33,035 nucleotides of DNA from positions 1 through 33,035 of the forward strand of contig CABRIB010000009.1 of NCBI GenBank assembly GCA_902470915.1, given 5' to 3'. The notes below the pieces were generated by a model. It was not told the origin of the DNA. It ran no database searches and saw only the letters and a program-made list of their open reading frames with translations. The stretch's first letter is position 1. Each line of letters begins with the position of its first letter. A program made the position numbers and the translations under genes. Shown one piece after another: positions 7,149-15,531 of the stretch. This DNA comes from an uncultured Collinsella sp. Lineage in GTDB: Bacteria; Actinomycetota; Coriobacteriia; Coriobacteriales; Coriobacteriaceae.

Positions 7149-7820
7149 ATGAACGAAGCAGTTCCCGCAGCGCCGGTAAGCGCTGAGTCGATGGCAAAGC
7201 AGGGTTGCGAAAAGCTCGGCTTGGACGCGTTTGATGCGTTGGTTCGCTGCGCCCGCACGTGCCGTCGCTTTGACGAGTCCATGCGCGTGCCGCGTGAGCT
7301 TTTGCTTGAGCTGGCGGAGCTGGCGCACCTGACTCCCTGTGGTGCCAATGCTCAGCGTCTGCGTTTTCATGTGGTAAGCGGTGCAGAGGACTGCGCGCGT
7401 GTATTTGACGAGCTTGCATGGGCCGGTGCGCTCAAGGATTGGCCGGGCCCCGATGAGGGCGAGCGCCCGACCGGCTACATCGCGATTCTTGCTGAGCGCG
7501 CCGTTCCGGGCAAGCCAGCCGCTCCCATTACCGAGGTCGACACGGGCATTGCCGCGCAGACGATGATGCTCGCCGCCCGCAGCGCCACGCCCGAGGTGGC
7601 AGCCTGCATGTTCAAGGCCTTTACGCCCCACGCGATCGATGCCATGGGGCTCGATAACGACAAGTATGAGCTCAAGCTGATCATGGCGTTTGGCGTTCCG
7701 GCCGAGACACAGGTGATCGATGCGATCGATTCCAACCCCGACGGCTCCATCAATTATTGGCGCGACGAGGCGCAGGTGCACCACGTACCCAAGCGCTCGC
7801 TTGTCGACGTACTGGTGTAG
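7149..7820 (+). CDS. Nitroreductase-family flavoprotein
   Basis: A 223-residue nitroreductase-like protein, predicted to bind FMN and use NAD(P)H to reduce nitro, quinone or similar substrates in the cytosol. The N-terminal signature RTCRRFDESMRVPRELLLELAELA at about 37-60, followed by TPCGANAQRLRFHVV, corresponds to the FMN-phosphate-binding arginines and the P-S/C-x-x-N-x-Q motif. Near residues 139-155, TGIAAQTMMLAA is the usual dimer-helix segment, and a late IMAFG-P-E segment also fits. The start was chosen at the ATG after a GGGGG stretch; an in-frame ATG at 7191 is possible and better start evidence is lacking. It is monocistronic, followed by hairpin repeat R1. The substrate is unknown. 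Confidence 0.82.
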   Translation: MNEAVPAAPVSAESMAKQGCEKLGLDAFDALVRCARTCRRFDESMRVPRELLLELAELAHLTPCGANAQRLRFHVVSGAEDCARVFDELAWAGALKDWPGPDEGERPTGYIAILAERAVPGKPAAPITEVDTGIAAQTMMLAARSATPEVAACMFKAFTPHAIDAMGLDNDKYELKLIMAFGVPAETQVIDAIDSNPDGSINYWRDEAQVHHVPKRSLVDVLV

Positions 7821-7850
7821 TTGAGCGTCACCGCGGTGTGATCCGGCGGT

Positions 7851-7888
7851 AAACCACCACAAAGGTACCTGTCCCCTTTGCGGTGGTG
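7851..7888. repeat. Hairpin repeat R1 (CCTGTCC family)
   Basis: ACCACCACAAAGG (7853-7865) pairs with CCTTTGCGGTGGT (7875-7887; one mismatch) around the 9-base loop TACCTGTCC. It is the most divergent of five copies in the window and has no T tract after it. It lies 15 bases before the GTG of the next gene, inside an intercistronic gap. Confidence 0.8.
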
Positions 7889-7902
7889 CGAGGGGAGGAC
7901 GT

Positions 7903-8445
7903 GTGGCAGATTTGTATTTGGTGCGGCATGGGCAGACTGAGCTCAATGTGCAGAACATTTTGCAGGGTGGGCACGATTCGCCGCTTACGGCGCGCGGGCG
8001 CGAGCAGGCGCTGGCGACGCGCGCGGCGTTTGAGGCGCGTGGCGTGACCTTTGACCGTGTGTATTCCTCCCCGTTGGGCCGGGCGCGGCGTACGGCTGAG
8101 CTAATTGCTGGTGAGGGCCGCTCGATAGAGCTGGTCGATGACCTGCGCGAGTGGCATTTGGGCTCGCTGGAGGGTACATCAAATCGCGAGATGCCGCCGC
8201 AGCCCTGGGGTGATTATCCGGTGGCCTTTGGTGGCGAGTCTGAAGGCGAGCTCCAGTCGCGCATGGTCGCGGCGCTGTCCCACATCATGGCCAGGCCGCA
8301 GCACGACTGTGTGCTGGCAGTCTCCCACGGCTCTTCCTGCCAGGAGTTTCTTGAGTATGTGACTGGCAGGGGAGAGCTACCCGACAACGGTGCCGTGCTT
8401 CATTTTGGCTATTGCGACGGTGCGTTTTCGCTCCTTGATTGGTAA
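7903..8445 (+). CDS. Histidine-phosphatase superfamily protein (phosphoglycerate mutase-like), copy 1
   Basis: A 180-residue cytosolic phosphatase of the dPGM branch. RHG at 8-10 with the phospho-accepting His9, arginines near 60-63, the acid residue in the REWHLGSLEG segment (Glu83, Glu90) and SHGSS with the second catalytic His142 are all present. It starts with GTG after GGGGAGGAC. It is followed 17 bases later by a paralogue with the same catalytic layout, so the two form an operon. Members hydrolyse many small phosphomonoesters (sugar phosphates, alpha-ribazole phosphate, phosphoserine); the substrate cannot be told. It is too short and too divergent to be the glycolytic mutase. Confidence 0.87.
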   Translation: MADLYLVRHGQTELNVQNILQGGHDSPLTARGREQALATRAAFEARGVTFDRVYSSPLGRARRTAELIAGEGRSIELVDDLREWHLGSLEGTSNREMPPQPWGDYPVAFGGESEGELQSRMVAALSHIMARPQHDCVLAVSHGSSCQEFLEYVTGRGELPDNGAVLHFGYCDGAFSLLDW

Positions 8446-8462
8446 CGAACGAAAGGACCCCT

Positions 8463-9098
8463 ATGAATAAAGACCTGTATCTGGTTCGTCATGGGCAGAC
8501 AATATTCAACCTTAAGCGCATTATTCAGGGTTGGAGTGACTCGCCGCTCACGCAGCTGGGATGCGACCAGGCGGCGCGTGCCGGCATGTTCTTGCGTGCG
8601 CGCGGCATTGAACCCGATCATGCCTACACCTCCACACTTCATCGCACCGAGCAGACTATCGCCAACCTGTGGCCGGGCTTGGCGTACGAGCGCCTGGACG
8701 GTCTGCGTGAGTGGTTCTTTGGCGACTTTGAGGCCGAGCGCGTGATGCTTATGCCCGAGCGCCCGTGGCGAGATTTCTATCGTCAGTTTGGCGGCGAGGG
8801 CCAGATGCAGGTGCGCGAGCGCATGGCGGCGACGATAACCGATCTTATGCGACGTCCGGACCACGAGTGCGTGCTCGCGGTGAGCCACGGTTCGGCTATC
8901 AAGGAGTTTTTGGACCACGTGCGGGGCGCGGCGGCCGACGAGCGCGAACGCGTGCCGGGCAACTGCTCAGTGCTGCATTTTGCGTTTGACGATGCGGCCG
9001 ATACGTTTGAACTGGTCGAAGTCTTTACGCAGGAAGACTACGCGCGCGAGCTGGGACTTGAACCGCTCGTGGCTACTGCGGGTCCGCAGCGCGGATAA
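8463..9098 (+). CDS. Histidine-phosphatase superfamily protein (phosphoglycerate mutase-like), copy 2
   Basis: A 211-residue paralogue of the preceding gene. The catalytic residues fall at matching positions: RHG with His10, REWFFGDFE with Glu83 and Glu90, and SHGSA with His142. It differs by a longer C-terminal tail (about 30 residues ending GLEPLVATAGPQRG). The ATG is preceded by GAAAGGACCCCT. Tandem arrangement with a 17-base gap indicates duplication followed by divergence. It ends at a strong terminator. The substrate is unknown. No serB-type phosphatase is seen beside serA/serC at 11-14 kb, so a phosphoserine phosphatase role, known for some members of this superfamily, is possible but untested. 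Confidence 0.87.
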   Translation: MNKDLYLVRHGQTIFNLKRIIQGWSDSPLTQLGCDQAARAGMFLRARGIEPDHAYTSTLHRTEQTIANLWPGLAYERLDGLREWFFGDFEAERVMLMPERPWRDFYRQFGGEGQMQVRERMAATITDLMRRPDHECVLAVSHGSAIKEFLDHVRGAAADERERVPGNCSVLHFAFDDAADTFELVEVFTQEDYARELGLEPLVATAGPQRG

Positions 9099-9145
9099 CG
9101 CGAGCGCGGCGGCACGGGTCGTCGGCATAACTTCTCGACGCAAAA

Positions 9146-9191
9146 GGGGCGGAGATGCATGTACCTGCTGCATCTCCGCCCCCTGTTTGTT
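9146..9191. terminator. Terminator between convergent genes
   Basis: GGGGCGGAGATGCA (9146-9159) and TGCATCTCCGCCCC (9169-9182) form a perfect 14-bp stem with a 9-base loop. It is preceded by AAAA and followed by CTGTTTGTT, so it can serve both the phosphatase pair and the convergent minus-strand gene. Confidence 0.88.
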
Positions 9192-9227
9192 GGGCTGCCG
9201 ATTTTTATGCTGGACGGTCTGGTCTTG

Positions 9228-9908
9228 CTAGAACCGCGCGACCTGGTGCGTGAGCAGACCCGTCGGAACCTGCGCCGCGCCGCCGCTGACCTGCGCGGCG
9301 GGGAAGAGCGCAGCTACGGCAAAGTTGAACGGCTCTTTGCCCGTGTAGGTGCCGGCGGCACGTGCATCGTCGGTCAGGAGCTGTGATGCCCCGACCAGCG
9401 CGACAGCGTAGGCAGGGTCGTCGGCCAGTGCCGGCTCCGGCGCCTGGTCGAGCATGGCGCGGATGGCCCCGACGGCGTCCTCGCGCTTGACCTCCCACAC
9501 GCGGTGCGTAATGCCGGCGGGGTCGGTGACGGCGTAGAGCGAGGCGCCCTCTTTTGCGGCGCCGAGGATGATATCCATGACGGGAGAGGCTTCGTAGACA
9601 AGCGTTACGGGACGGGGCTGTACCTTGAGGTCGGCGATTGCGCGCGCAGCGGCGGTCGTATCGGCGGCAACCGCGTCGCCGCCCGCCAGCGCACCAACCG
9701 GGCAAATCGCCACGACACCCGTCACGCGTCCCGGCTCGCCCGAGCATTCGTACACGTAATACGCCGCACCCGGGTCCTTGAGCATCAGGCCATCGGCAAG
9801 GGCTCCGCGCAGAGCATCGTTGCCGCTCAGGATACTGCCCATTGCAGGCAGCGCCTCGAGCACACGGTCCTGAGCCGGGCGGATGCAGGGAAACGGAAGT
9901 GCTTTCAT
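9228..9908 (-). CDS. Short DUF1015-like protein
   Basis: A 226-residue soluble protein that resembles DUF1015 proteins: an opening FPCIRPAQDRV segment, AAYYVYECSG near 49-58, GVVAICPV near 64-71, a central HRVWEV near 136-141, and KEPFNFAVAALFPAAQV near 190-206. Typical DUF1015 proteins are about 400 residues and carry a YIADGHHRYET motif; here the matching region reads AVALVGASQLL, so the conserved His pair is gone and the protein is about half length. It is either a degenerate or a specialised branch. The function of the family is unknown. It is 40 bases downstream of the M20 peptidase on the same strand, a likely two-gene unit. Confidence 0.6.
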   Translation of the reverse strand: MKALPFPCIRPAQDRVLEALPAMGSILSGNDALRGALADGLMLKDPGAAYYVYECSGEPGRVTGVVAICPVGALAGGDAVAADTTAAARAIADLKVQPRPVTLVYEASPVMDIILGAAKEGASLYAVTDPAGITHRVWEVKREDAVGAIRAMLDQAPEPALADDPAYAVALVGASQLLTDDARAAGTYTGKEPFNFAVAALFPAAQVSGGAAQVPTGLLTHQVARF

Positions 9909-9947
9909 GGGCGGTCCTAACGCACGAGTCGGTTTGTTCGCGGCTTA

Positions 9948-11168
9948 TTATGCCCCAACTTGGCCGCTCGCGTCCCAGAGCACGTTATCGGCGAGCGCGA
10001 TTAGCACCTGCTGACAACGAACGATATCGACGTGGGGCACATATTCGTTGGGCTTGTGCGCGAGCGCGAGCGACCCGGGACCGTAGCTCATGCAATTGCG
10101 GTTACCTGTCTTGCCGGCAATGACGGCGGTGTCGGTGTAGCCGGTAAAGAAGCCGACGGTCGTATTCGCGTCCGTCACGTCATCGGCGGCACGCTTGAGC
10201 GCTGCTAGAAGGGGAGAGTTCGGGTCGCGCTCGATGGCGGGGCGGTCGCCCGTCACGGTGTAGCTGCCATGGCAACCGGGAACGGCGGCTTCGGCGACGG
10301 CGATGGCCTGCTCTACCATTCGCGTCGCGGCGGCCGTATCGGTCGGTGGGGTCAGGCGCATGTCGACCCAGACTGTGGCGCGGTCGGGCACGACATAGGG
10401 ACGGTAGCCACCTTCGATTTGTCCAAACGTGATGGTCGAAGACCCCAGCTCATCGTGCGCGGGCAGCGCCACAAACGCGCGACGGAGCGAACACACGACC
10501 TCGGCCATGGCGGCGACGGCATCCGCGCCCTTCCACGGCTGGCTCGCATGCGCCGTTACGCCAGCCATTTCAATCTCGAACCACGTGCGCCCCTTGTGCG
10601 CCACCTGGATCTGTCCGTCGGTGGGTTCGGTGTCCAGCACCCATTCACGCGAGCCGACCCAGCCGGCATCGATCGCGGCCTCTGAGCCGCGCATAAAGTC
10701 CTCCTCGTCGACCGAGCAAATGAGTGAGAAGCCACGGCGGGGCAGCTCGCCTTCTGCTGCCACGCGCTCGAGCGTATTGACCAGTGCGGCAATGGCGCAG
10801 GCCAGGCCACCCTTCATATCGCAGGCACCGCGGCCATAGAGCTTGCCGTCGCGCACAACCGTCCCGAGCGGCGGAATGTCCGCGTCCCAGCCATCGCCCA
10901 GCGTAACGGTATCCATGTGGCAGATGTAGACGAGCCGTGGCTCGTCGCTTTGGCCCGGCACGGTGACCATTAGATTGCGGCGTCCGGGGAGTACTTCGTG
11001 CTCTGCAATCTGCACGGCATCGAGTACCGGATGGCTCAGCTGCGCCAACCGTTCCTCAACCAACGCTTTAATATAGCGCTCAATCTCGTCCTCATACGCA
11101 CCCGGGTCTGAGCTGTCGATCCGCACGAGTCCTTGCGTAAGCCGCCAAGCAAAATCTGTATCAACCAT
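9948..11168 (-). CDS. M20 family metallopeptidase (ArgE/DapE-like)
   Basis: A 406-residue cytosolic di-zinc hydrolase. Metal ligands and catalytic residues in family order: His84-x-Asp86 (ICHMDT), Asp117 (GRGACDMKGG), Glu155/Glu156 (SVDEED), Asp179, and a C-terminal His in LALAHKPNEYV. The dimerisation domain contains GVTAHASQPWKGADA with His207. The family removes acyl or aminoacyl groups from amino-acid derivatives (acetylornithine deacetylase, succinyl-diaminopimelate desuccinylase, dipeptidases). The exact substrate is not evident. The start at 11168 (MVDTDFAW) has GAGGTGCCT in front; a longer in-frame start at 11315 reads through a terminator and was rejected. Confidence 0.88.
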   Translation of the reverse strand: MVDTDFAWRLTQGLVRIDSSDPGAYEDEIERYIKALVEERLAQLSHPVLDAVQIAEHEVLPGRRNLMVTVPGQSDEPRLVYICHMDTVTLGDGWDADIPPLGTVVRDGKLYGRGACDMKGGLACAIAALVNTLERVAAEGELPRRGFSLICSVDEEDFMRGSEAAIDAGWVGSREWVLDTEPTDGQIQVAHKGRTWFEIEMAGVTAHASQPWKGADAVAAMAEVVCSLRRAFVALPAHDELGSSTITFGQIEGGYRPYVVPDRATVWVDMRLTPPTDTAAATRMVEQAIAVAEAAVPGCHGSYTVTGDRPAIERDPNSPLLAALKRAADDVTDANTTVGFFTGYTDTAVIAGKTGNRNCMSYGPGSLALAHKPNEYVPHVDIVRCQQVLIALADNVLWDASGQVGA

Positions 11169-11244
11169 AGGCACCTCACAGATAGTTAGGTCAACATACA
11201 GATTGTATGCCAAGAAGCGGCTCGGTGCATTTAATGGAGCGCTC

Positions 11245-11283
11245 ACAAAAACGGGGGCGCCTCTCGTGCGAAAGGCGCCCCCG
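11245..11283 (-). terminator. Terminator of serCA transcript
   Basis: CGGGGGCGCCT (11252-11262) and AGGCGCCCCCG (11273-11283) form a perfect 11-bp stem with a 10-base loop. On the minus strand it is followed by TTTTTGTGAG, so it ends the serA transcript, whose stop codon lies about 60 bases upstream. Confidence 0.9.
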
Positions 11284-11345
11284 CGGGCATTCAATGTCAG
11301 TGACGGGCAGGCCACATGGGGAACTGCCCGTCAGATCAGCCGGCG

Positions 11346-12509
11346 CTATTTGATTACGCGCACGCGATACATCGACGGAATCTGCTTGAGCGCCTCGATG
11401 GTGCTGCTGTCCAGGTGCTCGTCGGTGTCGAACATGGTGTAGGCGTTCTCGCCGGCGGACTCGTTGGTCATGCGCTGCACGTTGGCGTTGTCCTTGGCAA
11501 GGATTGCCGTGATCTGGCCGATCATGTTGGGCACGTTGGCGTGCAGGCAGGCGATGCGGCTTGCGGCGCGCGCCTTGCCCATGCTGCAGGCGGGGTAGTT
11601 GACGCTGTGTGCGATGTTGCCGTTCTCCAGGTAATCCTTGAGCTCGCTGATGGCCATGTCTGCGCAGTTGGCCTCGGCCTCGCCGGTGCCGGCGCCCGAG
11701 TGCGTGGTGATAAACGTATTGGGCATCTTGACGGTCTTGGGAGTGGCAAAGTCGCAGCTAAACCAGCTGAGCTTGCCTGCACGCAGGGCGGCGTCGACGG
11801 CGTCCTCGTCAATGATGGTCTCGCGTGCGTAGTTGATGAGCACGGCGTCCGGGGCCAGCAGGTTAATCTGCTGGGTGCTGATCATGCCGATGGTGTCTGC
11901 CTTGCTGGGCACGTGCACGGTGAGGTAGTCGCAGCCGCGGCAGAGGTCCTCGAGCGTGCCCACGCGCTGCACCTCGCGGCTCAGCACCCATGCGTGCTCG
12001 ACGGAAATGAACGGATCGTAGCCGTAGACGTCCATGCCCAGATCGACGCAGGCGTTGGCGACCTTGGAGCCCACGTTGCCCAGACCGATGACGCCGATGC
12101 GCTTGCCCTTGAGCTCGCGGCCCACAAAGGCCTTCTTGGCCTTTTCAGCGTCGACCTGAATCTCGGGGTCGTCGGCGTTGTCGCGCACCCAGTTCATCGA
12201 CTGCACCACGCCGCGGCTCGAGAGCACCAGCATGCCCAGGACGAGCTCCTTGACGGCGTTGCTGTTGGCGCCGGGGGAGTTAAAGACGACGACGCCCTTC
12301 TTGGCGTACTCCTCGATGGGGATGTTGTTGACGCCGGCGCCGCAGCGGGCGATGGCGCGGATGCCCTCGGGCAGCTCGTAGCCGTGCAGGTCGGTGGAGC
12401 GCATCAGGATGGCGTCGGCCTCCTCGGCGGTGCTCACAAACTCGTAGCCCTCGCCAAACTCGACCTTGCCGTCCTTGGTGATGTCGTCGATGGTCTTAAT
12501 CTTGCGCAT
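11346..12509 (-). CDS. serA: D-3-phosphoglycerate dehydrogenase
   Basis: A 387-residue NAD-dependent enzyme that oxidises 3-phosphoglycerate to 3-phosphohydroxypyruvate, the first step of serine synthesis. The Rossmann motif GLGNVG is at 142-147, the catalytic Arg at 229 (NYAR) and the catalytic His at 270 (TTHSGAGTGEAE); a C-terminal ACT domain (about 315-387) suggests allosteric control, usually by serine. The segment that normally reads D-V-F-x-x-E-P is shortened to C-D-F-A-T-P at 252-257, so the usual catalytic Glu is not in its standard place. Similar short variants occur in anaerobes (from memory), so it is probably functional. The ATG follows AAGGAG. It lies 69 bases after serC, in the same transcript. 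Confidence 0.92.
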   Translation of the reverse strand: MRKIKTIDDITKDGKVEFGEGYEFVSTAEEADAILMRSTDLHGYELPEGIRAIARCGAGVNNIPIEEYAKKGVVVFNSPGANSNAVKELVLGMLVLSSRGVVQSMNWVRDNADDPEIQVDAEKAKKAFVGRELKGKRIGVIGLGNVGSKVANACVDLGMDVYGYDPFISVEHAWVLSREVQRVGTLEDLCRGCDYLTVHVPSKADTIGMISTQQINLLAPDAVLINYARETIIDEDAVDAALRAGKLSWFSCDFATPKTVKMPNTFITTHSGAGTGEAEANCADMAISELKDYLENGNIAHSVNYPACSMGKARAASRIACLHANVPNMIGQITAILAKDNANVQRMTNESAGENAYTMFDTDEHLDSSTIEALKQIPSMYRVRVIK

Positions 12510-12578
12510 GGAAAACTCCTTAGCAGGTTTGTCTAAAACAAGTGGTTTGAAGTGGCTGGTCGGCCCGCGCGTTGCGGG

Positions 12579-13703
12579 CTAGTTAGATCGCGGACTCAAA
12601 CTATGCTGTGCTTCGAAGTCCTTCATATACGAGGCTAGTGCCTGCACGTCTTCCATGGTTACGGCGTTGTAGACGCTGGCGCGCATGCCGCCCACCAGGC
12701 GATGGCCCTTGACGTTTTGAATCTGGTGCTCGGCGGCGCCTGCAACAAAGGCCGCATCGAGCTCGGCGTCGCCGGTGCGGAAGGTGACGTTGGCGATGGA
12801 GCGACTGCCTGTCTGCGCAGTGCCGTGGAACAGCTCGCTGTGCCCGAGCAGGTCGTAGAGCAGGTTGGCTTTGGCCCAGTTGCGCTCGGCCATGGCGGCA
12901 AGTCCACCGGTCTGCTCCACCCAATGGAACACCTTGCCGCATACGTAGATACCAAAGGTGTTAGGCGTATTGAGCATGGATCCCTTGGCGGCCTGGGTCT
13001 TGAGGTCCAGGTACTGCGGCGTCTGCGCAAAGGCGGGGCCATCTGCGATAAGGTCGTCACGCACGATGACCACGGTCACGCCCGCAGCGCCGGCGTTTTT
13101 TTGCGCGCCGGCGTAGATGAGCCCGTAGCGCTTAACGTCGAGCGGCTGCGACAGAAAGCAGCTCGAGACATCGGCGACCAGCGGCACATCGCCGCAATCG
13201 GGCAGCTCGTGGTACATGGTGCCAAAGATGGTGTTGTTCTGGCAGATGTAGACGTAGTCGAGCCCGTCGCCCGCGACCTCGGCGGCAATGCGCGCGTTGA
13301 TATTGGCCATGGCGGGAATGCGGTCGAAATTGGTGTCCTCGGAGCTCGCGAGCAGCACGGCCTCGCCGTACTTGGCGGCCTCCTTGTACGCCTTGTTGGC
13401 AAAGTTGCCGGTCACGACGTAGCCGGCGCGGCCGCGGCGCATGAGGTTCATGGGGATGCCCGCAAACTGCAGTGTGGCGCCGCCCTGCAAAAACAGGACG
13501 CGGTAGTTGTCGGGGATGCTCAGCAGGCGACGCAGGGTTGCCTCGGCGTCGTCGATGATCTGCTGGTACATGCTAGATCGATGGCTCATCTCGAGCACGG
13601 ACATGCCGCAACCGCGGTAGTCCATCATCTCGTCGGCGATCTCGGCGAGCACGCTTGTGGGCAGCGCTGCCGGGCCAGCTGAGAAGTTGTGCACACGTGC
13701 CAT
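12579..13703 (-). CDS. serC: Phosphoserine aminotransferase
   Basis: A 374-residue PLP enzyme converting 3-phosphohydroxypyruvate and glutamate to phosphoserine and 2-oxoglutarate. It opens with NFSAGPAALP, has EMSHR at 38-42 for phosphate binding, FLQGGATLQF at 71-80, and the PLP lysine Lys202 in AGAQKNAG. Length and motifs are normal for SerC. The ATG follows AAGGGGGAAC. First gene of a serC-serA unit; phosphoserine phosphatase is not encoded beside it. Confidence 0.95.
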   Translation of the reverse strand: MARVHNFSAGPAALPTSVLAEIADEMMDYRGCGMSVLEMSHRSSMYQQIIDDAEATLRRLLSIPDNYRVLFLQGGATLQFAGIPMNLMRRGRAGYVVTGNFANKAYKEAAKYGEAVLLASSEDTNFDRIPAMANINARIAAEVAGDGLDYVYICQNNTIFGTMYHELPDCGDVPLVADVSSCFLSQPLDVKRYGLIYAGAQKNAGAAGVTVVIVRDDLIADGPAFAQTPQYLDLKTQAAKGSMLNTPNTFGIYVCGKVFHWVEQTGGLAAMAERNWAKANLLYDLLGHSELFHGTAQTGSRSIANVTFRTGDAELDAAFVAGAAEHQIQNVKGHRLVGGMRASVYNAVTMEDVQALASYMKDFEAQHSLSPRSN

Positions 13704-13742
13704 CTTCTAGTTCCCCCTTGTAGTCGTTTGGACGTTCGGGTT

Positions 13743-13751
13743 ACTTTAGCA
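13743..13751 (-). promoter_or_regulatory. Extended -10 promoter of serC
   Basis: On the minus strand TGCTAAAGT is a TGn-TAAAGT extended -10 element (13751-13743). No good -35 is visible, as is common for extended -10 promoters. The transcript would start near 13736, about 33 bases before the serC ATG. Confidence 0.5.
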
Positions 13752-13929
13752 CAGTGGAGCGCCAGGCGCGACCGCATCACGGTAAAACTCGAGTGCGTCG
13801 CTATGATTTACAGGATGGTTACATGGGGGAGGGGTGCTTTACTCCTCAGGCAAATCCAAATCTGCGAGCGAAGACATGAGGTTCCTAGGCGCTTGATCTC
13901 TTCGTCCTAAAGTAGCTACCTCCTAGTCA

Positions 13930-15531
13930 CTACGATGCTAGCGTGGCGATGACGGCTTCGTCGCCGGCGTATATTAGGGTGTTGCCGTCGGGGATGATCG
14001 TTTGGCCGTCGCGCTTGAGCATCACCACGATAAAGGGGTGCTTGCCTTGCGGCACGTCGCGCAGGCGCTGGCCGGCAAGGCGGCCGTGAGGTGTCACGGT
14101 GACCTCGCGCAGCGTAACCTCGGCACGCTCTTCAAACGTCGGCGCGGCCATCACCAGCAGGTCGCCTTCCTCAATCACGGTATCGCCGTTGGGCAGCACC
14201 GGGTGCGCACCGTCGCGCAGCACCAAGACCACCAGCATGTTCGTTGCGCTGCCAATATCGGCGAGCGAGCGTCCGGCAAACGGATGTCCAGCGCCCACCT
14301 TGAGCTTTACAAATGACATGCCGTCTTCGTCGCGGTAGTCGTTAAAGGTGCGGCGCACGTCGCCAGTCGCATCGATCATATCGAGCTTCTTCGCCACCGC
14401 CGGCAACAGCGAGCCCTGCACCACGATGCTTGACACGGCAATCACAAACACCAGGTCAAATAGGTCGTGTCCGCCGGGAACGCCGGCCACCACGGCAAGG
14501 AGACTAAAGACGACCGAGGCTGCTCCGCGCAGGCCCGCCCAGCTTACGAGCGCGACCTGGCGGGGGTTCGTCTTAAAGGGCGCCAGGAGCACGCCGACGG
14601 CGATGGGACGGCTCACGAAGAGCATAAACGCCATGAGCGCCAGGCCCGGCAGCAGCATTTGCGGCAGGCGGGCGGGCGTCACGAGCAGGCCGAGCAAGAA
14701 GAAGATGGTCATCTCGGCCATCTCGGTGAGGGTGTCAAAGAAGTGCGCCATCTCGACCTTGCCGGTGATGTCGCTGGCGCCCAGTACAATGCCTGCCAGG
14801 TACACGGCCAAAAAGCCGTTGCCGCCCAGGTAGCTCGGCAGCGCGTAGGCGACGATGGCCACGGCGAACAAGAAGATGGTCTGCGCGTCCTTGGCCGTTG
14901 CGTGCGCGCGTTCAATCAGGCGGCCCGCCGCCCAGCCGATGGCAAGGCCCAGGCCCACGCCCAGGATAATCTGCTTGGCCAGCAGTGCGGGAATGTTGAT
15001 GTCGCCGCCCGCCGCGAGGGTCGCGAGCACGGCGGTGAGCATGTAGGCGACGGGGTCGTTGGAGCCCGATTCGACCTCGAGCAGCGAGTCGGTGCCGCCT
15101 CTCAGCGAAAGGTTGTGCTCGCGCAGCACACTAAAGACGCTCGCCGCATCGGTAGACGCCACGACCGATCCCAGCAGCAGGCCGCCGATCCAGTCGAAGC
15201 CCAGCACGAAGTGCGCAAAGGCGCCCGTGATGCCGGCGGTGGCGACAACGCCGAGTGTGCTCAACAGCACCGCCGGCGCGGTGACGGGCTTGGCGCGGTC
15301 GATATTGGTGTTAAAGCCGCCGTAGAACATGATGAACAGCAGCGCCGTGCTGCAGACGGTTTCGGTGAGCGCATAGTCGCTAAAGTCGATGTGCGCCGGA
15401 CCGTTGACGCCCAGCAGCATGCCCAGCGCGATAAAGATGAGCAGGGTGGGAAAGGGGAGCTTTTTTCCGACGGGTTTGATGGTCAGGCACAGAATAATGA
15501 CGAGGCCGATAAAGAGAAGTATCTGGTTCAT
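13930..15531 (-). CDS. CPA1-type cation/proton antiporter with C-terminal RCK_C domains
   Basis: A 533-residue inner-membrane antiporter predicted to exchange protons for K+ or Na+. About 12-13 hydrophobic helices fill residues 1-380, with the CPA1 ion-site context STDAASVFSVLRE followed by ESGSNDPVAY (Asn-Asp). The cytosolic tail holds one or two TrkA-C (RCK_C) domains: FVKLKVGAGHPFAGRSLADI from about 405, and VTPHGRLAGQRLRDVPQGKHPFIVVMLKRDG from about 475. This is the NhaP2/CvrA (YcgO) architecture, in which the tail senses nucleotides. The start at 15531 was accepted with a modest GGAGCGGACACC upstream. No partner gene is adjacent. Confidence 0.86.
   Translation of the reverse strand: MNQILLFIGLVIILCLTIKPVGKKLPFPTLLIFIALGMLLGVNGPAHIDFSDYALTETVCSTALLFIMFYGGFNTNIDRAKPVTAPAVLLSTLGVVATAGITGAFAHFVLGFDWIGGLLLGSVVASTDAASVFSVLREHNLSLRGGTDSLLEVESGSNDPVAYMLTAVLATLAAGGDINIPALLAKQIILGVGLGLAIGWAAGRLIERAHATAKDAQTIFLFAVAIVAYALPSYLGGNGFLAVYLAGIVLGASDITGKVEMAHFFDTLTEMAEMTIFFLLGLLVTPARLPQMLLPGLALMAFMLFVSRPIAVGVLLAPFKTNPRQVALVSWAGLRGAASVVFSLLAVVAGVPGGHDLFDLVFVIAVSSIVVQGSLLPAVAKKLDMIDATGDVRRTFNDYRDEDGMSFVKLKVGAGHPFAGRSLADIGSATNMLVVLVLRDGAHPVLPNGDTVIEEGDLLVMAAPTFEERAEVTLREVTVTPHGRLAGQRLRDVPQGKHPFIVVMLKRDGQTIIPDGNTLIYAGDEAVIATLAS

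Noticed and set aside
11316..12536. 406-codon plus-strand ORF rich in Val, Ala, His and Gly
   Set aside because: It is antisense to serA; long shadow ORFs are expected in high-GC DNA. The same applies to 3872-4378, 7107-7958, 12702-13682, 14467-15813, 19362-20453, 20465-21634, 23938-24870, 25532-26689, 26717-27631 and 29660-31084.
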